From contig NC_091941.1 in the NCBI RefSeq assembly GCF_041260155.1, positions 39,070,747 through 39,134,746 of the forward strand: a stretch of 64,000 nt of DNA, written 5' to 3'. Positions 51,701 to 63,572 of the stretch are shown in pieces (the stretch's first letter is position 1; each line of letters begins with the position of its first letter). The position numbers were made by a program, and so were the translations under genes. The notes under the pieces were generated by a model. It searched no databases, was not told where the DNA came from, and saw only the letters and a program-made list of their open reading frames with translations. Origin of the DNA: Ptychodera flava. Taxonomy: Eukaryota > Hemichordata > Enteropneusta > Ptychoderidae.

Positions 51701-53164
51701 GATGACATAGTCCCAAAAGTCAAAAGAGATTTTCTTCGACCAATTGCATATTAAATGTAGTATATTTACTCTTCACATTTCAGGGACATTGGTTGATTTG
51801 CTTTTTTATCAGTGGTACTTTCTGATGCATCAGCTGATGGTTTGTCGTCTCCTGAAATAAAAGGTAGAGATTATTAAGGATTATTGCAATATATAAAATT
51901 TATTGAATTTGATGAGATATGTACATCTTACGATTAAAAGACAGTGTCATGGAGATAAATGATTTTGGAAAGCTGCTGGAATTGATACAAGAACTTTGTC
52001 CAGCTATTTAGCAGCAGAAGATTTTCAGTCTACATCTGATTGGTTGATGAACTTTAATGAAATTTAAATACCAGTAACAAATGCAACTCCTAGAATGTAA
52101 AATCATCAAAGTTTTTGTCTAATTCACAGTCTTTCTGGCTGTGGAACTCTGGAAGAATTATGTCTTTGTCCATCTGGTATAAAAAGACACACTTATAAAT
52201 ATAACCTCAGCTTTGCAGAACAATCATAAGATGTCTTCAGTCTTATTACGATCATTTGAAAACACACTTGTCATTACATTTCCTTTTGGCAAACAATCTT
52301 ACCTTCAGGTCCTCCTGTTTCACCAAGAACATTTCCCTGTGGAGCTACATACGGTTCATCTATGTCTGGATCATCACCATGTTCAAGTAACCTACGGTAA
52401 AAAGTTGGACATAATTCACAAGTTTTCAAAAATATTTGGGTTTATTGATACCAAGGCTACCAACAGTGGTTTTGCACAAATTGATTTCCTATTCTGGTAG
52501 ACATTTCATTTTGTAGATTTTTTCGTAAATGTTTATGACTAGATTGGAGAAACAAAATGTATGGATGATCAATTCACATTGTTGACATGTAGTATCATGT
52601 ATCTAAATAAAAACAAATTACATACCAGTCCATGGCTACTTGTGCCCCATTATTTTTGGTCACAGCAAGGGCCTTCTCACTGATCAATGGTAAAATAAAG
52701 TAAAAATATATTACAAGAATTGTACATACACAACATTATGAATAAAATTTGTTATGATTCCTTTAAACTTTGTGAAAATTGCCTTCATGATAGTATATCA
52801 AAATTGGCAAATCTTGAATCTAAAATAGAAACAAAACAAAACATGCAATAGCTATGTGTGTAACAGGATTCCTAAGTTCCTGATTTTAGAAAAGACACAC
52901 ACGCTATCTAGTGTGTTAGTGTAAATTTCCGTTACTGCTAGCATTGTTCAATCGAGAATGATACCCCCTCCTTTGAAACACTGAGATCAGCTGTCGATGT
53001 AGCTCCATGGTTAGACTTAGAGTCTATGGTTAGTTGCATTGCGGACTGAACAAGCTGACTCTGTAATGCAACAAATGTACCAAATCATTCCTTCATAAAT
53101 GTACTTACGCCCTGTTTCTAGAGAATCCCATCTCGATAAGGGTATCGAGCGCTGTTGATGCCAT
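45744..53164 (-). CDS. UBXN1: UBX domain protein 1 (UBA - zinc finger - coiled coil - UBX)
   Basis: A p97/VCP cofactor that binds ubiquitin chains. Eleven exons join in frame to 328 aa: 53164-53109, 52679-52626, 52391-52303, 51851-51770, 51292-51256, 50562-50468, 50189-50070, 49614-49543, 48844-48688, 46484-46301, 45784-45744. The N-terminal UBA domain (TALDTLIEMGFSRNRAEKAL, then GAQVAMDWLLEH) covers residues 1-45. A C2H2 finger, C92-x2-C95-x12-H108-x5-H114, is followed by NFSESTEEIKPLTEEEKKEQ. A Lys/Glu-rich coiled coil (about 125-215) leads to a UBX domain (about 245-328: IRLPNGSAMTQTF, FPRKVYTEEDMEKPL, LVPSAVLMVTKS). Human UBXN1 lacks the finger; as I recall, fly and plant homologues have it. 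The exon 9 donor abuts a 21-bp minisatellite. Confidence 0.95.
48014..48687. repeat. 21-bp minisatellite abutting UBXN1 exon 9 donor
   Basis: About 32 imperfect copies. On the minus (gene) strand each unit starts GTGAGTG and ends GACAGTGTAG, so unit junctions commonly read TAG|GTGAGTG, a consensus 5' splice site. The array begins exactly at the exon 9 5' splice site (CAG|GTGAGTG at 48688/48687). Variants include GTAAATA-, CAGTG- and CTTCACTG-type units. Open frames on the plus strand across it (47911-48885) are by-products of the 21-nt period. Confidence 0.95.
48937..49324. mobile_element. 388-bp MITE with long TIRs and 9-bp TSD (Mutator-like)
   Basis: The ends start TAGCCCTGCGTACAGG with inverse CCTGTACGCAGGGCTA. 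TIR similarity runs inward about 85 bp through GGCCTCCACCACAGCCCTGC to ATAACTGG. It is flanked by the exact 9-bp direct repeat AGGTTGCTC (48928-48936 and 49325-49333). It contains a GGTCCGGATCCGGACC palindrome. It lies in UBXN1 intron 8; a reduced copy is at 4178-4265. Confidence 0.9.
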
Positions 53165-53453
53165 TCTGGCCGAACCACTATAGCAATATCAAATTTTATC
53201 TTAGCGACCTTCCGTCTTGCTTGTCACCGTGACCGCCGTCTCTCGACGCGTGTTGACCTCTGACACAAGTTCCCCTATGCTGTCAATATTTTTTCCAGAG
53301 TGACGAGACGTTCGACTTCCGGTGTTCATTCATTGGTGGTTGGGATGAGTCCTGGATCACACACGTTGACAACTGCCGTGTGATGTTGTCTTAAACTTGT
53401 TTACGCCGTATGGTTTGCCCGGATTCGTAGTGTAGATCTGTAGGGTAGTCGAT
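53165..53453. promoter_or_regulatory. Bidirectional promoter, UBXN1 / Rab
   Basis: Only 289 bp separate the divergent start codons. The region has more CG dinucleotides than the surrounding DNA and holds an ETS-type site, ACTTCCGG (53315-53322), and a CCAAT-type box in inverse, ATTGG (53332-53336), both near the midpoint. No TATA box is evident. This is typical of a shared housekeeping promoter; motif function is inferred. Confidence 0.6.
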
Positions 53454-56400
53454 ATGGCTAAACAGTATGACATTTTAATTCGTCTATTGATGATTGGTGA
53501 TTCTGGAGTTGGAAAAACGTGCATGCTATGCCGCTTCGCAGACGATGACTCGGATGAGATCTCACAGACTCACATCTCAACAATTGGTAAGTGGAATAGA
53601 GAGATGGTCTTTGGTATTAAAGGGAGTCGTCTTTATTTACGATCGGGGGTCGGAGGAATAGGAAGGGTCACTCAAAAAATGATAATCAGTAGCTAAGGGG
53701 ATTTCTGAGAAAATGGTAAACTATTAGAAAGGGGCGGCATTAAATGACAATCATCCAGTGATGTTGTTTTTCAACTGTCCGCCAAAATTGTTTTGGCAGG
53801 AGGGGGAGCCCCTCCTGACTTCCCCATGTATTCACTGCTTTTCAACTGCCTGGTTATCAAAAACATAGGTAGCTACTAATGCAGTGACTACAACCACTAC
53901 ATCTTACTTCAAACTGCCCCTTGTATTGTTTATATAGAATTGAATTGAATTGAATTGAATTGAACTTTATTACCCTTCTGAGTAAATTACACGGTAAATT
54001 TATGTGGAGGGAAATGAATTTAGAAATATGCAATATGCCTTTGTTGCATCTCTGAAGATTGGGCAAATTTAAATTGTATAAATTCAGTGTTCAGAAACAT
54101 AAAATGTACAAATGTATGTTTGATCACGATTACTCTACCATGGTTTGATGCACAACTTTGATGCATAACCCTTATCCTGCCGGACAATATCACTTTCCCA
54201 TATCTGTCCAGGCAGGAGAAAAATGGTAGTATTGAGCTACAACCTAGATTATTTCATAGACCATCAAGAAAAACAGGACAGGCCAAAGGTCTTTGATTAT
54301 TTCAACTACTTGGAATGCAGGTCATGAATAAGAGTCATTTTCATATTTATAAAGATGGTACTTTAAGCTGCGTCAGTAATCAGTAGCAGTGACAGATTAA
54401 TTCTCTGCAGTCATTAAACCAGTGTATCAATTTTTGATGATATGATTTTGGAATGATACAACAAAAATCTGATTTAAATACAGTCCAACTTGTGTACAAT
54501 GGGCACTCAAGGGACCAAGAAAAAGTGACCACTTTATATAGATGGCCTTTGTAGACAGGGTTAGTGTGGCATTATTTTCAAAGCAGGTGGTGTGCTGAGT
54601 GGTGAATTAGACAAACAAGATAACAATAATAGTAAAATTCAATAGTATACATCTTTTGAAAATCATGATACATACATTCACGCATTTAATTTCTGAAACC
54701 ATTGTGATGCAGATATAAAATCATTGAAAGGGGATTCATTTTTTGCTTTTAGTCTAAGAATTTTTTGATAGAGGTCATTTCGAGTCAGATATGTTCACCA
54801 TTATATTGTCACAGGTTTTGTATCAAATTTGGAGTAATATACATATGGCCACTGACCACATAAGAGAGGTAGCTGTTCTATACTGAGTGGGCCTTCAACA
54901 TTTAAAATGTTATGGGGTGGCCTCAAAGTGACTGCTCTGTGAAAATGACCAGGTTTGATTGTGAGTATATGCACAAGCTTAGTGCTAGACTGATTTGCAC
55001 CAAGGCCCTTTTACTAACATACATATGTACATAAATACATAGATACGTACGTACGTAGATACATACAAATGAAAAATGGCACTCAAGGTGGGGTGGGGGT
55101 ATTACTCTTAAATTTCTGAATGCACAAGGCAATTCTTCCGACCCCCAATCCCACCCCCACCCCCAGGGCTGTAAATAATGATGGCTTCCTAAGAGCTACG
55201 CTATGATAATACATTACTGTGTCAGATATAATATTATGAATTTCCTGTCATTCATTAAAATGCGCGTCTCTTATTTCCTTGCTTCTTGCAATTGTCATAT
55301 TTTATTTTTAGCAGTTGTGATCATCATGCTCAGGTGTAGGTGTGAAAACACTTGCTTTCCATTGCCTTCAACTAGGCTTTACCAAAGTGAAATGGTTTGT
55401 CTTTCCTTCCATTTTGCATCCATTTACATTCCATAGCATTTTGCAGGTTTTAAATTTCATCTTAAATTTTGAAGAAAATAAGCTACTGTGACTGAAGTTT
55501 AATATTCTTATGGTATCATTCTTTGATATGCAGCATCAATTACAGTTCTTCACTATCCAAAATGTATAGTTTCTATGAGATTGAAACATGTCAACACCAT
55601 GGCAGTCTGTCATAGTGTTTGCTTTACACATAGTGCGAACTTAAGCATTGCAAAAAGTTATTGAAATTCACAAAAAGAGAAAACAAATACAAAACTCAAT
55701 GTCATTTAAACTGTGGAAGTAACTTTAATTTTCACATGGTGGCAAGCAACATTTTAAAAATTGTTATGTTGAACATTCCATGAGTGTTCATCAGGTTGCA
55801 GTCCAAATAAAAGACTGTTATTCCACCAAAACACAAGCTGGAATAGGATGACCCAAAAGGAGCTAAAATTGACCAAGAAAAAACGTTTTTAGGGTCGTTG
55901 TTATTGTATAGTTTAAGCATAAACCAGTAATGTGTATGGGGTTTTATATAATGAATTAAAGAATGCGTTCTAATTTTAGAATAATTATAACCTTGCTCAA
56001 GAATGAATCTGATCTGTTGTTATTTTCTTTTGTGTCAGAACTATGAATGTCAAATATGTACTTTTGTTTGTTTTAGTGTCAGAGTCCTGTATTTGACAGC
56101 TGGACTAAGTGTTGAACAGAATTTTTTAGATGGCCAAACACAGGGAGGAAGGGGGGGGGGGCAGTTTTCCATACCATCATATTCACTGAAGTATTATAAT
56201 TGAAAGTTAATCCGTCAAATTTAGGAAATACAGGTTGGTAAAGTAATAAAGATACTTGCTGAAAAGAAATTTACTTGTCAGTACCTTGCCTCACATCTAG
56301 TGAATGTGCTTGCAGATAAATTATGACACCGCAGTATGAATGCTACTATAGCCAGTACTGTTTATCAATGATTATCACATTTTATGCACATGGCTATAAC

Positions 56401-59400
56401 GTCAATCTTCTACTGTCAAATTGTTTAATTCTAAACTCTAGCAGCATGAGATTCAAATCTGGTAATTAATGTATTCATTAGATCGGAATTTAAATCACTG
56501 TTTATTCAATGTAAAATGTAGACAGGATGGTAATGCATGTAGACACAGTGTACCAGCATTTTCTTTTCACTGTTAGCAAATCAACAGATTTGTGCATTTC
56601 TGCTGGTACAAGATGTAATGTGGATTTTGTAAAACCAAACAATGAAACACAAAAGGCTTTGACTGCAACAAGGTGACAACATGGTCAGAACATCTGATAC
56701 AGCAATTATTAATTGTAATATGTGACTACACTTAACCTCGGAAACTAGTATAACCTATTCATGTTGATGTACATGAGCCATCAGACACAAGCACAGATAA
56801 GCATGTACAACTATTTGCCATGTGCCATGTGTTTTCTAAAACAGGAAACAATTGCCTGTCTATGTGTCAGCGTTACATTTAGATGACCTGTGGAACGTTT
56901 ATCAGTGCCTGCCTGATGACAGGTGAAAATAGTTTTATTAGCTACTATAGACTATAGTCTATAGAAGCTATTGGGATGGGTATCCGTCCGGCGTCCGTCG
57001 TCAGTGCTGTATGTATGTATGTATGTATGTCCGTTTGTGAGGCGTCCGTCCACTCAAATATCTTGAGAACCGCAGTACTTACTGATTTGATATTTGTTGT
57101 GTAGATGAAAAATATGATTTGAGAAACTATTTTTTTTAATTTTTGATATTGTTGAAAATAGGCAAATAATGCCAAAAAAGGTGTTTTTGGTAAAAAATCT
57201 TCTTCTTCATAACGCTGGTCAGACAGCTTTGTTATTTGGTATACAGGTCCCTAGGGATAACCCAACTTAGATTTGTTCAAATTGTGATGAAATATGCAAA
57301 TGTGTATTTTTAAGGAATTTTTTTGTCATTTTTGGTCAAAATTTGACTTACATTGTATGTAATTCTTGTACTGTATAAACCCTATCAATTCACCCAGAAA
57401 AAAATAATTAATATGATTTTAAATAATTGAATTAATTAGGAAATCATCAAAGCCAAAATAATTTTAGTGTGGAATTATCAGAAAGTTCAACTTTTTTTGA
57501 CAGTTCATAGTGAAATGCTTACCATCTTGGAGGATTAAAACATGTAAAGGCAACTTTCCTGAATCCCAACTTTGATATATTCTGAACCACCATTTATGTT
57601 ATCTAAAAGAAATTGCTCATAATAGTTTGTCATGATAGGGTGGTCAAATAAATAGAGATAGAGAAGTTCTAATTTCCATTTATGGCTGACTTGGTAAGGA
57701 TAAAATAAGATTACTTTTTGAGGAAAAAAATAGAGTGGTCAATTAAAAGAGTGGTCAAAGTGATAGGGTTTTTATGGTAAAGCTGGGCTGTAAGATTCCT
57801 CATGTGCTATTTATAGCAATTATGCAATCTGTGTAAACAGTGCAATGAAAGTGTAACATGATTCCTTATAATGCTTTTGATGACCTTGAACTTCTTAAGT
57901 TTCAAACATTTGTCTCTTCAGTGTGCTTTCTCTGAGTACGTACAGTCTCAACTTATTCAACAGAACTTACTTACAATGTTAATTTGAAAGTTAAAATGTG
58001 CTTGGTTAATAGGATGAAAATACTGATATTAAAAGATAACCAGCTCAAGATTCTTTATAACCTGACAGATATGCTGTTTTTTTATGACGTAAATCTTGAT
58101 TTAAGCAAGTCTTGTTTACTTTAATTAGAATGTAATTAACTCTCGTTTATTTGCTATTATAGACTAATATAGTCTGATGAAATATGCAAATCTGTATTTT
58201 TACGGAATTTTTTTCCATTTTTGGTCAGGCCATCCTGAAATGAGCTATCAAAGATATCCACCTTCTTCATCAATACATGTGTCACAAAAGGTTATTCTCT
58301 ACATAACACAGCAGAGCTCTGTCAACTGTTGAGTCGCTTGTTTTTTCAAAACCGCTGGTCAGACAGCTTTATATTTGGGTTACATGTCCCTAGGATGACC
58401 TTAGTGAGATAATTTCATACAGTCAGGAAATACTTAATTTGTATCCATGTCTATAGTAGCTTCAGGGACTTTGGCCCTATGTTTATTTATTACCTTTATT
58501 TCAGGCCATCGGCCCATACCAAGAATAACATTAAAATGTAGGCATTACAGCGAGAAATAAATTTTATAAAAGAATAAAAAAACTACTGAAAATACTAATA
58601 CAATACATTCCTACAATGCTGCCAGAAAGTTGAATTAAAGTAAAAATCAGAATTAACACAACTGTATATTACAGAATTCTTGGTTTATAAAGTTTATAAA
58701 CTTGTGATTTGCCTACATCAAGGGTTAGGTATATGGCTAATCAGTGTGCAAATCCTACACTGATATTGTACTAACTACTTCCTAATACTCACACATGCCC
58801 ATCAAGCAAGAAAGTACTGGATGACTTCACAAAGTACCATATTTGTAAGGGGTTCTAGTTTCTAAAGCTATTTATGTATAGGAGAACACCTAACAAGCCT
58901 TGGTCATTTGCAAATTTGTGACCATATCTACAAGGTAGCTTTGTCATTCTGTTAGGTTACCAACCTAGTTTCATGACAAATACAGTGTACTATGTGTACT
59001 ATGTGAAACCCATGCACCCATGTCTTTGCATATGATAGATGCAAGCAGTTTCACATTGTCCATCTTATGAATTATGAAATAGACTATGGTATTTGGTTGT
59101 TTGTTTGTTTGTTTGTTTCTATGCTCAGGTTTATTGTATCTCAGTATTTAGTTTCAGAGTTTGATGAATTTATATTGATGGGATTGATTATGAATAGTAT
59201 TAATTGTATATAATGTGTAGGTTGCTAGAATTAGAAGTATTATAGTACATTACCAGTACCACTGTACATAGAACAAGTTCAAATGCTTTATTGCTCCCTC
59301 AAAGTTCAGTGGGTTGTCATTTTCTCATTTACTCTAAAAGTGATCTTTGTATTGTAAATAATATCTAGTAAAGATACCAGTACATATATGTGGTGACATT

Positions 59401-62400
59401 TTTTGCTTGAAATAATGTAACCTTTTTAACTTGTTGTTTAAAGGGACATAAGCTATAACTTGTGGCAAGTTTTTCAGTATTCTGCTTCTGTATATCAACT
59501 ATCGTGTCTTACCCTAATCTGTTTGTCATGCTGAAATTTTGAGTATTCTTTTTGTCAACGCAGCTTGTATGTGTGTAGTGATCATTGTTTATTGTTTACA
59601 AATGAATTCTAGTACAGACTTGAATACAATTTTCAACAATAACAATGGAGATTATACTCATATAGGTTGTGTCGGTATGCAAAATACTTAACTTTGATTA
59701 AATTGCCGTTTAGGAATTCGATGCAGAAAGTGTAGGAAAAGCACAAAACAAAAGTTTTGAAAAAATAGCCAAAAGATACAGCTTATGGAGACTTAACTTT
59801 GATTACTCTTTTGCAGCCGATACAAAAAATGTCTCTACCACTTTGACCATTACGACCATGGAATGTGAAATCTGATGATCTCCCTCTTTCAGCAAAGAAA
59901 TTATGTTTTACAAATTTGTTTTATGATAGTATCACATTTTGATACAAGTTTAATTGTCACAGGTGTATTTTAATCTGTTAGTTTATGTTACAGAATTTTT
60001 TCTAAGTCACAGGTGTATCTTCAATCTTTATAGTTTATGTACAGATTAGCTTTATTGTTCCTTACTAATCTTTATAGTTTATGTACAGATGAGCTTTATT
60101 GTTTCTTACTAATCTTTATAGTTTATGTACAGATGAGCTTTATTGTTTCTTACTAATCTTTATAGTTTATGTACTAGTGAACTAGTATTAATTAATCTGT
60201 TTGATATGCTAATACGACTTTTTAAGGGTATTTGTTCTAGACCGGGCTTTAGTGGTTAGTGTGACCTTCAGTGCAGGCCTCCCTGCAGGTATGTAAAGGG
60301 GACAGGGAGTGGGTCAAGCTGTCAGCCACAACTGCATGCAGCTAGCATACATAGTACAGAGTAGTTTTGTTACAATTAAAGGCATTGTAATAGGACTTTC
60401 ATCAATAAAAAATTTTTTTCTGTGCGATGAAACTAACAAAATATGTTATTCATGATTGTAGATACCATTTTTAATTTGAAGTTCATGCACAGCATTGAAA
60501 CTGTCTGAGGCCAGTAATGTCTGTTGCTATGGAGAGGGGCTGTATATTTCACGTTTTTATGTGTAACATATAAAATTATTAAAGTCACTGAGTCAAGATT
60601 GATAAGCTAACAGGGTATTCTGTGTGATTTTCATCTTCAGGAATTGACTTTAAAATGAAAACATTGAAGGTTGATGACAAAAAGATCCGAATTCAAATAT
60701 GGTGAGTAATGCCATTTTTCGGCTTCACATTCTTGATTGAGTTGATCAGCTATTGTCACATCTCTTCTGGTTCATTCCTTTATGTTACCAAATTTTCCAT
60801 GCATGTCTCATTTTCATTCCAGTAAACTTTGCCATAAATTATATAATTTACAAGAACAAAAACTCAAAACTATTGGGCACAATGTACACAGAAATATCAC
60901 TAGTATGATTGAAAACATGGTAATTTTGTAAATCTGTATATGCACAGGCCATAAATCTGTATATGCAATGGTGACATAGCAGCCATTTCTTTTTGTAAAA
61001 CATCTTTGTTATTGGTTTTTCACTGCCATATCCTGATGCATTGTGCATACGTTTTATGCAAAATTCAACTGAAAAATTGTCAGTTTGGTTTTCAATCAGA
61101 AATGGCAGGTGTTTGCATTGATCAAAAGTCCTATCTAATGTCCTCTAAATGCAAACATAGAGTTATAACTTTATTGTGTAGCAAGAATGTAATGTGTTTC
61201 CAGATCATAAATCCACCCTCCTATTTATCTCATTTGTAATGCGAAGCAATATTCCACTTCAGTTCAAAATTTCCACAGATGTAATCATAATGAAAAATTG
61301 ATTACAAATAATTCACATGCACTTCACTATCATCACATATATTTTCATACCAGGGACACTGCAGGACAAGAACGTTATGAAACAATAACAAAACAGTATT
61401 ACAGACGTGCACAGGTAGGAATTCATACACTTCATCCAATCAAGGTCACTGGCACTCTATCAGGGATGAACCATTTGTAATTCAGGGGGAAGAATGGAAG
61501 TGAAGTGATTTGGAAAGATCTGTCTTGTGGCAAGTACAGGATCTAGAAACATGAAGCAAATACAAAGCCTAGTTAACAAATAGACAAATAAGGAGATGTT
61601 GCTTCTCTGTAAAATATCAGGAAGTCAATAGAATATGCCGTATTGTCTCATCATATTTAATCGTGATTTGGCACATATCCAAAAATTAATATACATCTAT
61701 AGTATTCTCCCCAGAGCAATTACAGAGTGGTGGCTGCCACTCTTTAATTTTTGATAAACAATAGAAACTCATTACCATAAGAATTACATTTATTATAATA
61801 CAAATTATCCACCACTCTACCAGAAATTCCCGGGGAGAACACTGATTTATAAATTTATTAAAATCATCTTAATGTATTAAACTATCAATTCATTGAAGCA
61901 TTTTCATTTGGTCTGTCAAAACTCATTCATTCTGTATTGGTTCTTTCTTTCAGGGTGTTGTAGTTGTTTATGACATATCAAATGAAACATCATTTTTGAA
62001 TATCAAAAAATGGATTGACCTTGTATCAAATGTAAGTAAAACATTTTCAGCATATATTGATGAGGTACAAAAGATACTGGATGCTGCACCTTGTTTTTGT
62101 TCATTTGTGTGTAAGATGCGTATGGTAAAATAATAGACAATTGTTCAATACTTTTGAAGCATTGTTGAATTTCTCATTGCTATGGTTACCATTAAACTAT
62201 TAGTATGGATCAGTATGTCATTCAATTTTAAGCAGGATTATTTTATTTTTAGAGCTTTATTGGAATGGGCATACTGGTTTCTTTCTGTAGATACTTTAAT
62301 TTTACCAGAAACTAATTGAGAATTCTGCCTGTTCTGATAGTAACTGTGTGAGACTTGTCTGCCTATATCTGTTCTGATAGTAACTGTGTGAGACGTGTCT

Positions 62401-63572
62401 GCCTATATCTGTTCTGATAGTAACTGTGTGAGATGTGTCTGCCTATATCTGTTCTGATAGTAACTGTGTGAGATGTGTCTGCCTATATCTGTTCTGATAG
62501 TAACTGTGTGAGATGTGTCTGCCTATATCTGTTCTGATAGTAACTGTGTGAGATGTGTCTGCCTATATCTGTTCTGATAGTAACTGTGTGAGATGTGTCT
62601 GCCTATATCTGTTCTGATAGTAACTGTGTGAGATGTGTCTGCCTATATCTGTTCTGATAGTAACTGTGTGAGATGTGTCTGCCTATATCTGTTCTGATAG
62701 TAACTGTGTGAGATGTGTCTGCCTATATCTGTTCTGATAGTAACTGTGTGAGATGTGTCTGCCTATATCTGTTCTGATAGTAACTGTGTGAGATGTGTCT
62801 CCAGTTGAATAATTGTGAAATAGTCAGGATAAACTAATGCACACATGTGTCTTAACTAACAATAGCATAATTATAATAATCTGTATTCAATAAAGCAAAC
62901 CACAAGCCATAACATACAGCTGTCTTCAGCAGAGGTCATTATCATCAATTGGTTGATCGGCTAAAATTGTTCTCTCTATTTATAAAATTGCATTTCACAA
63001 GTGAATTTATGTGACTAGAAGATATTTTTAGTTATAGAACAAATTTCCATCTTCAATTTATGCAAATAGGTTATAAAATCCGTGAATAAATCTCTAGCGA
63101 TGTGGTATTTGTATATTTAGGTCATATAAGCACTTGATAAAAACATCTCATTTGATAGTAACATCTCACATGTTGCCATAGTTACCATATGATACTGATG
63201 TATCCAATTCTTGTCACTTACTCTTTGTTGATGAAATGATGCACCCAATGTTGACCTTTGCATTTTACTGTAATTAATTTAGGATTAAACACCAGGTAGA
63301 AAATCTTTGACAAGGAGAGGGAAATTCAGAAATTTTTGAAAAGAGTGTTGAAGTACAGCTTGCAAATATTCACTTTATGTGATGCAGCTCATCAGCAAGA
63401 GCTGTACTTTTGTCATCAGCAAGTAACAATGCAATACTTGACAATCTAGTCATTCAGGCTGTATGTACCTTTCCACATTCAGTGTGCTTCTGAAGATACA
63501 GAAATTATGCTGGTTGGCAACAAAAATGATTCCCGGCAACGGAGAGTTATCACCAAAGAACGAGGAGAGGAG
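53454..63572 (+). CDS. Rab GTPase, Rab15-like (3' end outside window)
   Basis: A small GTPase for vesicle traffic. Five exons are in the window: 53454-53586, 60641-60701, 61354-61414, 61954-62031, 63483-63572 (141 codons); the remaining C-terminus with the prenylation motif lies beyond 64000. Motifs: GDSGVGKT P-loop (15-22), T43 of switch I, WDTAGQE (65-71), NKND (124-127). The N-terminus MAKQYD and [11 protein letters not shown] match Rab15 better than Rab8, 10 or 13; the symbol is withheld because the C-terminus is unseen. The segment [16 protein letters not shown] is three residues longer than human Rab15 before the switch I threonine. Intron 1 is 7 kb and repeat-bearing. Confidence 0.9.
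53937..53990 (-). repeat. (GAATT)n with possible LINE/SINE tail
   Basis: Five copies of GAATT are followed by GAACTTTATTACCC. Read on the minus strand this is GGGTAATAAAGTTCAATTC followed by the repeat, the form of a non-LTR element tail with a 3' microsatellite. No body could be recognised. Confidence 0.4.
56940..58461. repeat. Tandem-array-type element, TIR AGCTACTATAGAC
   Basis: A perfect 13-bp TIR, AGCTACTATAGAC (56940-56952) and GTCTATAGTAGCT (58449-58461), with a CTATAGACTATAGTCTATAG palindrome at the left tip and a CCGTCCGGCGTCCGTC head. Inside are units matching the element at 26061 (GTTATTTGGTATACAGGTCC, CATTTTTGGTCAAAA) and the same tail block (TATCAAAGATATCCACCTTC). About 900 bp of AT-rich DNA without repeats divides it. 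It lies in Rab intron 1. Confidence 0.75.
58483..58700 (-). mobile_element. Possible LINE/SINE 3' end
   Basis: On the minus strand the sequence reads GGTATGGGCCGATGGCCTG followed by AAATAAAGGTAATAAATAAA, which looks like a structured 3' end and tail of a non-LTR element. Upstream parts could not be recognised. Confidence 0.35.
60023..60175. repeat. 44-bp tandem repeat, about 3.5 copies
   Basis: Units start AATCTTTATAGTTTATGTAC at 60023, 60067, 60111 and 60155 and are nearly identical. A more diverged unit precedes them near 59970. It lies in Rab intron 1, about 460 bp before exon 2. Confidence 0.9.
61700..61844. mobile_element. 145-bp MITE, element C, (T/C)AGTRTTCTCCCC ends
   Basis: The left tip TAGTATTCTCCCC and right tip GGGGAGAACACTG are inverses with two mismatches. 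AGAGTGGTGG follows at both ends, and on the left it is followed at once by its inverse CCACTCT. It is the smallest member of the element A/B design and lies in Rab intron 3. No clear target duplication. Confidence 0.75.
62331..62800. repeat. 40-bp minisatellite, 11.75 copies
   Basis: Units of exactly 40 bp begin GTTCTGATAGTAACTGTGTG. The first unit has AGACTTGTCT and the second AGACGTGTCT; the remaining ten carry AGATGTGTCT and look identical. There are no spacers. It lies in Rab intron 4. Confidence 0.97.

Noticed and set aside
62331-62800. CRISPR-like array
   Set aside because: The repeats are directly contiguous with no unique spacers and lie in a eukaryotic intron.
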